Positions 41,058 through 48,465 of a stretch of DNA of 64,000 bases are shown here, in pieces (position 1 is the stretch's first letter; every line of letters starts with the position of its first letter). A model generated the notes under the pieces. It made no database searches. It was not told the DNA's origin and saw only the letters and a list, made by a program, of their open reading frames with translations. Origin of the DNA: Sphaerimonospora mesophila NBRC 14179 = JCM 3151 (GTDB lineage Bacteria; Actinomycetota; Actinomycetes; Streptosporangiales; Streptosporangiaceae); NCBI GenBank assembly GCA_001552515.1, contig BCRI01000002.1, positions 62,001 through 126,000 on the forward strand, given 5' to 3'. The position numbers were made by a program, and so were the translations under genes.

Positions 41058-42029
41058 ATGTTCCCCTACACCCCGGTCCCGTACGACAGGTTCCACGGGT
41101 ACAAGCACTCCTACAGCGACCGCTACGCCGGGCTGCCCGTGGGCCGTGGGCCGTTCGAGGAGGACGAGGAGCTTCCCGAGCCGGGTGCGGCGGCGTGGTA
41201 TCTCAGTGCCAGCGAGTTCGGCGACGATCACGAGAGCTTCGCCGAGGCCTTCGGTGAGCTGCTGGAACGCGTCGACGTCGGCCGTGTCAGGGCGCTGGTG
41301 ATCGGCGAGTGGGAGGAATGCTACGAAACCTCCTCGGCGCACATCGTCGAAACGCTCGCCGACCACGCGGAGAGGTTCCCCGAGCTGCGCTCGCTCTTCT
41401 TCGGCGCGATCACCGCGGAGCAGGCGGAGATCTCCTGGATCCAGCAGTCGGACATCACCCCGCTGCTCGAGGCGTTCCCCCGGTTGGAGCGTCTCGAGGT
41501 GCGGGGCGGCACGGGTCTCGCGCTGCGCCCCGTACGGCACGAGTCGCTGCGGGTGCTGCGCATCGAGACCGGTGGCCTTCCGGGCGCCGTGGTACGCGCG
41601 GTGGGCGGCTGCGACTTCCCGGTGCTGGAGCACCTGGAGCTGTGGCTGGGGGTCGGGAACTACGGCGGTGACGCCACCGTCGCCGACCTCGAGCCGATCC
41701 TGACCGGTGAGCGCCTGCCCGCGCTGCGCCATCTGGGCCTGCAGGACAGTGAGATCCAGGACGAGATCGCCGCGGCCGTCGCCGCCGCGCCGGTCGTCGC
41801 CCGGCTGGAGTCCCTCAGCCTGTCCATGGGGGTGCTCACCGACGTCGGGGCCGAGGCGCTGCTCGGGGGTCAGCCCCTGACGCACCTGCGCCGGCTCGAC
41901 CTGCACCACCACTTCCTGAGCGACGCGATGGCGGCTCGGGTGGCGGCGGCCCTCCGTGGTGTCGAGGTCGACCTGTCCGATCAGGAGAAGGCCGACGGGG
42001 ACTGGCGGTACGTGGCGGTGAGCGAGTGA
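41058..42029 (+). CDS. STM4015 family protein (leucine-rich), copy 1
   Basis: A 323-residue protein with leucine-rich-repeat character from about residue 110: FPRLERLEVRGG, LRVLRIETGGL, LEHLELWLGVGNYGGDATVADLEPIL, LPALRHLGLQDS and LTHLRRLDLHHHFLS. The N-terminal third is acidic and aromatic without repeats. The last residues are WRYVAVSE. It resembles the uncharacterised STM4015 family, named after Salmonella, which accompanies the STM4014-4011 genes. Copy 2 follows directly and is closely similar. ATG 41058 is preferred to 41049 because GAGG lies 8 bases upstream. The stop overlaps the next start. Its role, possibly as substrate or scaffold of the cassette enzymes, is inference. Confidence 0.8.
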   Translation: MFPYTPVPYDRFHGYKHSYSDRYAGLPVGRGPFEEDEELPEPGAAAWYLSASEFGDDHESFAEAFGELLERVDVGRVRALVIGEWEECYETSSAHIVETLADHAERFPELRSLFFGAITAEQAEISWIQQSDITPLLEAFPRLERLEVRGGTGLALRPVRHESLRVLRIETGGLPGAVVRAVGGCDFPVLEHLELWLGVGNYGGDATVADLEPILTGERLPALRHLGLQDSEIQDEIAAAVAAAPVVARLESLSLSMGVLTDVGAEALLGGQPLTHLRRLDLHHHFLSDAMAARVAAALRGVEVDLSDQEKADGDWRYVAVSE

Positions 42030-43027
42030 TGACCGGAGCCGGACACGACGGGCCGGGGAAAGACCAGATGGACGCGCCCGATCCCGGCATGACCTTCGTC
42101 AACGAGGACACCTACCTCTACAACGACGTCTGGAACGATCAGCAGTATTTCGACGGCAGGCCGGTGGTGGAGCTCAGCGAGAGCGTGAACGTGAGCGATC
42201 CCGCCGGGGTCGCGTGGCTCCTGTACGGCCGGGCGGGGTCCGACGCCGGGTCGGACGCGACGACGTTCGAGGAGGAGCTCACCGCGCTGCTCGACACCGT
42301 CGGCGAGGAGCGGGTCGAGTCGATCGTCTGCGCCGGAGACGGGGTCGACGCGGAGGGCCTCGTGGCCAACGCCCACCGGCTGCCCCGCCTCCGGTCGGTC
42401 TTCCTGGGATCCATCAGCCTGGAGGGGTACGAGATCTCCTGGATCCGGCAGACGGACGTCACCCCGCTGCTCGAGGCGTTCCCCCGGCTGGAGCGGCTGG
42501 ACCTCCGCGGCTCCGATGGGCTGGCCCTGCGGCCCGTACGGCACGAGCACCTGCGGGTGCTGCGGTTCGAGTGCGGCGGGCTGCCCGGTGCGGTGGTGCG
42601 GGGCGTCGGGGCCTGCGATCTTCCGGCTCTGGAGCATCTGGAGCTGTGGCTCGGCGTCGAGGACTACGGCGGTGACGCCACCGTGGCCGATCTGGAGCCG
42701 ATCCTGTCGGGCGACCGGCTGCCGGCGCTCAGGCGGCTCGGTCTGCGCGACAGCCCGGCACAGGACGAGATCGCCGCGGCCGTCGCCGCCGCGCCCGTGG
42801 TGGCGCGGCTGGAGGAGCTCAGTCTGGCCATGGGCGAGCTGACCGACGCCGGGGCCGAGTCCCTGCTCACCGGGCAGCCGCTCACCCACCTGCGCCGGCT
42901 CGACCTGCACCACCATTACCTCGGCGAGCCGGTGATGGAGCGGATCGCGGCCGCCCTTCCGGACGTGGACGTGGACCTGTCCGACCGGCAGCCCCTCAAT
43001 GAGAGGTATGTGGCGGTGAGCGAGTGA
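42029..43027 (+). CDS. STM4015 family protein (leucine-rich), copy 2
   Basis: A 332-residue paralogue of the preceding protein. From SWIRQTDVTPLLEAFPRLERLDLRG to DLHHHYL the two are nearly collinear, with long identical stretches (ELWLGV, YGGDATVADLEPIL, DEIAAAVAAAPVVARLE). The N-terminal 90 residues differ. Both end RYVAVSE, and the last 18 coding bases before the stop are the same in both genes. The start may be GTG 42026 or ATG 42029 in the GTGATG overlap with copy 1; ATG 42068 is another option. It overlaps the ATP-grasp gene through a GTGA junction. It looks like a tandem duplication with N-terminal divergence. Confidence 0.8.
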   Translation: MTGAGHDGPGKDQMDAPDPGMTFVNEDTYLYNDVWNDQQYFDGRPVVELSESVNVSDPAGVAWLLYGRAGSDAGSDATTFEEELTALLDTVGEERVESIVCAGDGVDAEGLVANAHRLPRLRSVFLGSISLEGYEISWIRQTDVTPLLEAFPRLERLDLRGSDGLALRPVRHEHLRVLRFECGGLPGAVVRGVGACDLPALEHLELWLGVEDYGGDATVADLEPILSGDRLPALRRLGLRDSPAQDEIAAAVAAAPVVARLEELSLAMGELTDAGAESLLTGQPLTHLRRLDLHHHYLGEPVMERIAAALPDVDVDLSDRQPLNERYVAVSE

Positions 43028-44091
43028 CGCCGCCGCGCCTGGCCGTCGTCGGAGTGCCCGGCGATCGGCGCGTCGGGCTGTTCCGCGACGCCGTGGTCGC
43101 CCGCGGGCTGGCCGAACCGCAGGTGATCTCCTGGCGCGACGTGCTGACCGGCGGCGAGGTGAGCGCGCCGGCGGGAACGCTCCTGCGGATCGAGTCGCCG
43201 GGTGAGGACGCGGAGATCGACGCGCTGCTGCGCGGACCCGGAGACCCCACCCGGGTCGCCGGGGGAGCCGCCTGGTACGCCGCGTTCGTGGCGGGCCTGC
43301 GCCGGGTGGCCGCCGTTCCCGGCGTCCGGTCGCTGGGGGACGTCGAGGAGATCGCGGTGATGTTCGACAAGCGGCGCTGCCACGCCCGGCTCGCCGCGGC
43401 CGGGCTGCCGGTGCCGCCCGCCTTCCGGGCCGGGTCGTACGGCGAACTGCGCGAGCGGATGGCCGAGCGGGGCTGGGCCAGGGTGTTCGTCAAGCCCGCC
43501 CACGGCTCGTCGGCGGCCGGGGTGATCGCCTTCCAGTCGAACGGGGAGCGGGTCAAGGCGGTGACGTCGGCGGCCTGGTTCGACGGGGTGCTGTGCAACT
43601 CGCTGCGGGTCCGCTCCTACGAGGACGAGTGCGACGTGAAGGCGCTGGTCGAGACGCTCGCCCCGGACGGGCTGCACGTCGAGCGGTGGTTCCCCAAGGC
43701 CTCGCTGGGCGGCCGGACGTTCGACCTGCGGGTCGTCGCCGTCGCCGGGACCCCCACCCACGCGGTCGTCCGCACCAGCCGGACGCCGATCACGAACCTG
43801 CACCTCGGGGGCGCCCGAGGCGATCTCGACGCCGTCCGTTCCCGGCCCGGCCTGTGGCGGCGGGTGCTCGACACGGCCGAGGCGGCCGCCGCGTGCTTTC
43901 CGGGAAGCCTGAGCGTCGGCGTCGACGTCATGGTGGGCGCCGACCGGCGGTCGGTGGCCGTGGCCGAGGTGAACGCGTTCGGCGATCTCCTGCCGAACCT
44001 GGGCGATCTCGCGGGAGGAGGCAGGGACACCTATGCCGAACAGGTCGAAGCGATCCTCGATCGACATGAACGACGTCGTGGGCACCCATGA
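43024..44091 (+). CDS. STM4014 family protein (ATP-grasp enzyme)
   Basis: A 355-residue ATP-grasp protein. An N-terminal pre-ATP-grasp domain (RLAVVGVPGDRRVGLFRDAV) is followed by MFDKRRCHARLAAAGLPVPPAF, the lysine strand ARVFVKPAHGSSAAGVIAF, the GRTFDLRVVAVAG strand and the magnesium-binding end SVAVAEVNAFGDLLPNLG. ATP-grasp enzymes join a carboxylate to an amine or thiol through an acyl phosphate. Here the carboxylate could be a peptide C-terminus, for example that of the STM4015-type proteins (inference). The start is GTG 43024, overlapping the previous stop. The next gene starts 58 bases before this one ends. Confidence 0.85.
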   Translation: MTPPRLAVVGVPGDRRVGLFRDAVVARGLAEPQVISWRDVLTGGEVSAPAGTLLRIESPGEDAEIDALLRGPGDPTRVAGGAAWYAAFVAGLRRVAAVPGVRSLGDVEEIAVMFDKRRCHARLAAAGLPVPPAFRAGSYGELRERMAERGWARVFVKPAHGSSAAGVIAFQSNGERVKAVTSAAWFDGVLCNSLRVRSYEDECDVKALVETLAPDGLHVERWFPKASLGGRTFDLRVVAVAGTPTHAVVRTSRTPITNLHLGGARGDLDAVRSRPGLWRRVLDTAEAAAACFPGSLSVGVDVMVGADRRSVAVAEVNAFGDLLPNLGDLAGGGRDTYAEQVEAILDRHERRRGHP

Positions 44092-44857
44092 CATCCTCCT
44101 GATCACGCTCGACACCCTCCGGTACGACATCGCGGCCGAACTGGCCGACGCCGGGCGGCTGCCGGGCCTGCTGCCCGACGGCAGGAGGTGGGAGAGACGG
44201 CACAGCCCCGGAAGCTTCACCTACGCCGCCCATGCGGCGATGTTCGCCGGATTCCTCCCCACACCGGTCACGCCGGGGCCGCATCCGCGGCTGTTCGCCG
44301 CGACGTTCCCCGGCAGCGAGACGACCGCACCCGGCACGTGGGTGTTCGACGCGCCCGACCTGCCGACCGGGCTCGCCCGGGCGGGCTACCACACGGTCTG
44401 CATCGGCGGGGTGGGGTTCTTCAACAAGCTGACCCCGCTGGGCTCGGCCCTGCCCGCTCTGTTCGCCGAGAGCCACTGGGCACCGGAGTTCGGTGTGACG
44501 AATCCCGGCTCCCTTGAGCGGCAGATCGACCGCGCCGAGGCCGTGCTGGCCGGACGGGAGCGGGACCGGCCGGTCTTCCTGTTCGTCAACGTGTCGGCGC
44601 TGCACCAGCCCAACCACTTCTACCTGCCGGGAGCCGCAGAGGACGGATCGCACACCCATGCCGCCGCGCTCGAGTACGTCGATCGGCACATCGGCAGGTT
44701 GTACGCGCTGATGCGCCGGCCCTGTCTCGTCATCGTCTGCTCCGACCACGGCACCGCGTACGGAGAGGACGGGCATGTCGGCCATCGGATCGGCCACGAG
44801 GTCGTCTGGACGGTGCCCTACGCCGAGTTCATCCTGGAGCAGCATGCAGGCCTATGA
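44033..44857 (+). CDS. STM4013/SEN3800 family hydrolase (alkaline phosphatase superfamily)
   Basis: A 274-residue sulfatase-fold protein. Metal-binding aspartates lie in HDILLITLDTLRYD (residues 19-32), and the C-terminal metal site is CSDHGTAYGEDGHVGHRIGH. At the nucleophile position the sequence is SFTYAAHAAMFAG (61-73); the sulfatase C/S-x-P-x-R motif is absent, so a formylglycine sulfatase is unlikely and a Ser/Thr nucleophile as in phosphatases or phosphoglycerol transferases is more likely. There is no signal peptide, so it is cytosolic. ATG 44033, inside the end of the ATP-grasp gene, has GGGAGGAGG upstream; ATG 44066 is an alternative. Substrate unknown. Confidence 0.82.
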   Translation: MPNRSKRSSIDMNDVVGTHDILLITLDTLRYDIAAELADAGRLPGLLPDGRRWERRHSPGSFTYAAHAAMFAGFLPTPVTPGPHPRLFAATFPGSETTAPGTWVFDAPDLPTGLARAGYHTVCIGGVGFFNKLTPLGSALPALFAESHWAPEFGVTNPGSLERQIDRAEAVLAGRERDRPVFLFVNVSALHQPNHFYLPGAAEDGSHTHAAALEYVDRHIGRLYALMRRPCLVIVCSDHGTAYGEDGHVGHRIGHEVVWTVPYAEFILEQHAGL

Positions 44858-46136
44858 GAGCCCCTACGGGGGCTACGTCTACGCCTACCCGCACAAGACG
44901 GCCTACCGCCCGCTCGATCCGCGTCCCGCCCTGCGTGACGTCTGGGCCGGGGAGCACGCCGCCGCGTTGTACGTCCACATCCCGTTCTGCGAGATGCGCT
45001 GCGGGTTCTGCAACCTGTTCACCCGCACGGGGGCGCCGCAGGATCTGGTCGGCGCCTACCTCGACGCGGTGGAACGGCAGGCGCGAGCCGTACGGGACGC
45101 CCTGGATGAGCGGAGTGCGACCGGGCCGCGTTTCACCACGGCGGCCTTCGGCGGCGGCACCCCCACCTACCTGGACGCCCGCGAGCTGACCCGCCTGTTC
45201 GACCTGACCGAGCGCGCGATGGGCGTGGACCTGGGCGCCGTCCCGCTCTCCGTGGAGACCTCCCCGGCCACCGCCACCCGCGACCGCCTCGCCGTGCTGG
45301 CGGAACGGGGCGTGAGCCGGGTCTCGATCGGCGTGCAGAGCTTCGTCGACGCCGAGGCACGCGCGGCCGTGCGACCGCAGAAGCGCGCCGAGGTCGACGC
45401 GGCCCTCGACGCGATCCGCGCCGCGGGCATCCCGACGCTCAACATCGACCTGATCTACGGGATCGACGGGCAGACGCCTGACTCGTGGCGTTTCTCCCTG
45501 GACACCGCCCTGATGTGGAATCCGGAGGAGGTGTACCTCTACCCGCTGTACGTCCGGCCGCTCACCGGTCTGGGCAAGCGGGGCCGCGCCTGGGACGACC
45601 AGCGCATGGAGCTCTACCGCCAGGGCCGCGACCACCTGCTCGGCTCGGGATACGAACAGGTCTCCATGCGGATGTTCCGGCTGCCCGGCTCCGGCGCGAC
45701 CACCGACTACTGCTGCCAGACCGACGGCATGGTCGGTCTCGGCTGCGGGGCCAGGTCCTACACGAGCACGCTGCACTACTCCTTCGAATACGCGGTCGGC
45801 GTCCGCCACGTCAGGGGGATCATCGACGACTATGTGCGGCGGGACGACTTCGACGTCGCCCACGTGGGCTTCGCCCTGAACCTCGAGGAGCGCAAGCGGC
45901 GGCATCTCATCCAGTCGCTGCTGCAGGCCGACGGGCTGGCCCGCGACCTCTACCGCGCCCGCTTCGGCGTCGACGTGCTCGAGGACTTCGCCCTGGACCG
46001 TTTCGGCGACCGGCTCACGGTGGACGACCAGAGGCTGCGGCTGACCGCGGACGGGCTGGCCAACTCCGACGCGATCGGGCCGGCGCTGTTCTCCGCCGAG
46101 GTCAGGCGGCTGATGGACGGATACGCGGCATGCTGA
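44844..46136 (+). CDS. STM4012 family radical SAM protein (HemW-like)
   Basis: A 430-residue radical SAM enzyme. The [4Fe-4S] cysteines are Cys49, Cys53 and Cys56 in HIPFCEMRCGFCNLF, followed by AFGGGTPTYLD, SVETSPAT, GVSRVSIGVQSF, IDLIYGIDGQT and LYPLYVRPLTGLG. This layout is close to HemW/coproporphyrinogen dehydrogenase-like proteins, including the C-terminal winged-helix-like region, but it belongs to the cassette family and should not be read as a haem enzyme. ATG 44844 overlaps the hydrolase gene by 14 bases. Together with STM4011 it supplies two radical steps for the pathway. Substrate unknown. Confidence 0.88.
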   Translation: MQAYESPYGGYVYAYPHKTAYRPLDPRPALRDVWAGEHAAALYVHIPFCEMRCGFCNLFTRTGAPQDLVGAYLDAVERQARAVRDALDERSATGPRFTTAAFGGGTPTYLDARELTRLFDLTERAMGVDLGAVPLSVETSPATATRDRLAVLAERGVSRVSIGVQSFVDAEARAAVRPQKRAEVDAALDAIRAAGIPTLNIDLIYGIDGQTPDSWRFSLDTALMWNPEEVYLYPLYVRPLTGLGKRGRAWDDQRMELYRQGRDHLLGSGYEQVSMRMFRLPGSGATTDYCCQTDGMVGLGCGARSYTSTLHYSFEYAVGVRHVRGIIDDYVRRDDFDVAHVGFALNLEERKRRHLIQSLLQADGLARDLYRARFGVDVLEDFALDRFGDRLTVDDQRLRLTADGLANSDAIGPALFSAEVRRLMDGYAAC

Positions 46137-46981
46137 CGATCCTCTACCGCGGGCCGCTGGCGAGCTGCGACTACGACTGCGGCTACTGCCCGTTCGCCAA
46201 GCGCAGGGACACCCCGGAGCAGCTGCGCGCCGACCGGGCCGCCCTCGAACGGTTCACCTCCTGGGTCATGGCCCAGGACACCGAGATCTCGGTGCTGTTC
46301 ACCCCCTGGGGAGAAGGGCTGGTGCGGTCCTGGTACCGAGAGGCGCTGGTGCGGCTGTCCTGGTCCGGCAACGTCCGGAGGGTCGCCATCCAGACGAACC
46401 TGAGCTGCCGCACCGGCTGGCTCGCCGACGCCTCAGACCGGGCCGCGCTGTGGGTGACCTACCATCCCACCCAGGTTCCCTACGAGCGGTTTCTCGCCAG
46501 GGTCCGTTCCCTGCCCGTACGGCACAGCGTCGGCATCGTCGGCGATCCGGCCCACCTGGCGCACGCGCGCAGGCTGCGCGACGACCTGCCGGCCGAGACC
46601 TATCTGTGGGTCAACGCGCAGGAGGGCCGGATCTACAGCGACGCCGAGGCGGCCGAATGGACCGCCATCGACCCGCTGTTCGGTTACAGCCGCCTCCCGC
46701 ATCGCAGCGCCGGGCTGCCGTGCCGCACGGGCGAGACCGTGATCTCGGTGGACGGCGACGGCGAGGTCAGGCGCTGCCATTTCATCCCGCGGGTGCTGGG
46801 CAATCTCTACGACGGGTCGTACCGGCGGTCGCTGCGGCCGCGCCCCTGTCCTGCGGCCGCCTGCGACTGTCACATCGGATACGTCCATCTGGAACCGCTC
46901 GGCCTGTACGACGTCTTCGCGGGAGGCGTGCTGGAACGCGTTCCCGCCGCCTGGCCTCAGGTCTCCCGCTCCGGCCGGTAG
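46130..46981 (+). CDS. STM4011 family radical SAM protein
   Basis: A 283-residue radical SAM enzyme with cluster cysteines Cys13, Cys17 and Cys20 (SCDYDCGYC) very close to the N-terminus. After the core (ISVLFTPWGEGLV, VAIQTNLSC) the C-terminal part has further cysteines in GLPCRTG, VRRCHF and CPAAACDCH with GNLYDGSY between them. This looks like a SPASM/twitch auxiliary-cluster region, as used by peptide-modifying radical SAM enzymes. It overlaps the previous gene by seven bases and is the last cassette gene. Its 3' end overlaps the opposed DUF6745-like gene by 25 bases. The reaction is unknown. Confidence 0.87.
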   Translation: MLTILYRGPLASCDYDCGYCPFAKRRDTPEQLRADRAALERFTSWVMAQDTEISVLFTPWGEGLVRSWYREALVRLSWSGNVRRVAIQTNLSCRTGWLADASDRAALWVTYHPTQVPYERFLARVRSLPVRHSVGIVGDPAHLAHARRLRDDLPAETYLWVNAQEGRIYSDAEAAEWTAIDPLFGYSRLPHRSAGLPCRTGETVISVDGDGEVRRCHFIPRVLGNLYDGSYRRSLRPRPCPAAACDCHIGYVHLEPLGLYDVFAGGVLERVPAAWPQVSRSGR

Positions 46982-48048
46982 TCGTCCTCGGTCACCCCGA
47001 AGGTCCACGCGGCCCCTTCGCGTGCCCTGGACACCCACGGCGGCACGCGCAGGAAGTAGGTGCGCCGTGTGCCGTCGGGCTCGGGCGTCGAGTTGACCAT
47101 CTCCACCATCACGATCGGTTCGTCGCCGGGCAGGTCGATCCGCCACAGCACGCCGGTCTCGTCGGAATGCCGCGGCCGGGCCCCGGACCCGGCGAGATAG
47201 CGTTCGAAACCGAAATGCTCCAGCATGACCCGTCGCAGCTCGGCGTTGTCCTCCGCGCGGATCCGCTCGGGGGTGAGCGCGGCCATGGCCGTGCCGAATC
47301 CGGCGGGGACGGGCATGCCCCGCCACGCGTGCAGGGCGAAGCCGTCCGCGTAGGACATCGCCGGGCCGTCGGCCCGATGCAGCCGCCCGAGCCCGTCCAC
47401 GTGCAGCTCCACGGGACGGTCGGTCATGATCGCGACACGCTCGAAGGGCCACCACCAGCCCGCGTTCCGCGCGACCAGCTTGAGCCCGGCCATGCCGTCG
47501 AACGCCGACAGCCAGGGGGCGTCGTGCTGGCCGAGCACCGCGTCCAGCGTCGCCCGGCGCGGCACCTCACCACCGAGATCGGCGATGGCCCGTCGCACGT
47601 CGCCGACCAGGCGGTCCACCGGCCGCCACAACCTGCCGCCCGTCTCCGCCCAGTGCCGTGCCCAGCCCGCGGGGCCGAGGGCCGCGCTCGCCTCGGCCCG
47701 GGCCCGCTCCCAGGGCAGGGTCCGGACCTCGTGCCTGACCGACCGTCCCGGCTCAAGACCGTCGATGCCGTCGAGCGCGCCGAGTCGCCCGAAACCGATG
47801 TCCTTCACGGCCGCGCGGGCCTCGGCGGTGCCCGTGAGCCGTACCACCGCGATCGCACCGGCGGCGGGTGAGGCCAGCCAGACGATCACCTCGGGCTCGG
47901 GCAGCCCCGCGTCGCGGTAGGCCAGCCGCACCCCCGCCTCGGCCTCGCCGCGATGTCCGGTGAGATCCCGCTCACCGCCCGTGCCCATGACCGAGGTGTC
48001 CGGCCCGTGGGTCGCGAAGGCCACGTCCCGCCAGGTCAGCGTCTCCAT
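46957..48048 (-). CDS. DUF6745-like protein
   Basis: A 363-residue cytosolic protein. The C-terminal half contains the motif VDGLGRLHRADGPAMSYADGFALHAWRGMPVP, characteristic of DUF6745-type proteins, then a short region ending with a Trp/Arg-rich segment. The N-terminal part has YRDAGLPEPEVIVWLASPAAG, also typical. No function is established. It starts at ATG 48048, sharing the A of the upstream gene stop (TGATG), and its end overlaps the STM4011 gene. The pairing with the following small gene looks operonic. Whether it belongs with the radical SAM cassette is open; it is transcribed in the opposite direction. Confidence 0.75.
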   Translation of the reverse strand: METLTWRDVAFATHGPDTSVMGTGGERDLTGHRGEAEAGVRLAYRDAGLPEPEVIVWLASPAAGAIAVVRLTGTAEARAAVKDIGFGRLGALDGIDGLEPGRSVRHEVRTLPWERARAEASAALGPAGWARHWAETGGRLWRPVDRLVGDVRRAIADLGGEVPRRATLDAVLGQHDAPWLSAFDGMAGLKLVARNAGWWWPFERVAIMTDRPVELHVDGLGRLHRADGPAMSYADGFALHAWRGMPVPAGFGTAMAALTPERIRAEDNAELRRVMLEHFGFERYLAGSGARPRHSDETGVLWRIDLPGDEPIVMVEMVNSTPEPDGTRRTYFLRVPPWVSRAREGAAWTFGVTEDDYRPERET

Positions 48049-48344
48049 CAGTCGGCCACCATCCGGAACGCGCCGGGCACGTACTCCCGCTGGCGGATCA
48101 CCCGGAACCACCCCTTGGGCAGCGAGATCGCGTCGTGCTCCTCGTGGACGAGCCGGCCGCCCTCGGGCAGGTGAAGGAAACCGGGGAACAGCGTCCCCGG
48201 ACCGGGAATCGCGTGGCAGTGTCCCGTCGCCTCGCCCTCCGCCAGCACCAGCCGCCCCCGCGCGTCGCGCTGCTCGGGGCGCAACCCGCGTGGCACGGAC
48301 TCCTCGGCAACGGGCACGATCAGAACGTCGCCCTGTCGGTACAT
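48048..48344 (-). CDS. Small conserved hypothetical protein, partner of the DUF6745-like gene
   Basis: A 98-residue soluble protein beginning MYRQGDVLIVPVAEESVPRG, with a middle GRLVLAEGEATGHCHAI and the end GWFRVIRQREYVPGAFRMV. The pattern suggests a compact beta-rich fold. Proteins starting M-Y-R-Q-G-D-V-L are widespread and often precede DUF6745 genes, but no reaction is known. GGAGG lies eight bases before ATG 48344. It overlaps the next gene by one base. The His/Cys in TGHCHAI could bind metal (inference only). Confidence 0.72.
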   Translation of the reverse strand: MYRQGDVLIVPVAEESVPRGLRPEQRDARGRLVLAEGEATGHCHAIPGPGTLFPGFLHLPEGGRLVHEEHDAISLPKGWFRVIRQREYVPGAFRMVAD

Positions 48345-48465
48345 CGGCCAACCTCCGTCTAGGCAATGATCGAAAGCTAGCCGTCCCGACCGACATTTTT
48401 CGGGCCGCGATTTCGCGCCCGTGCCCGAGCCGACGGGGACGGGCCGGGCGGCCGTACCCATCGGC

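Noticed and set aside
44844-46136. Reading the STM4012 enzyme as a haem biosynthesis enzyme (HemW/HemN)
   Set aside because: The fold is similar, but its place in the STM4015-4011 cassette and its overlap with the hydrolase gene point to a separate family.
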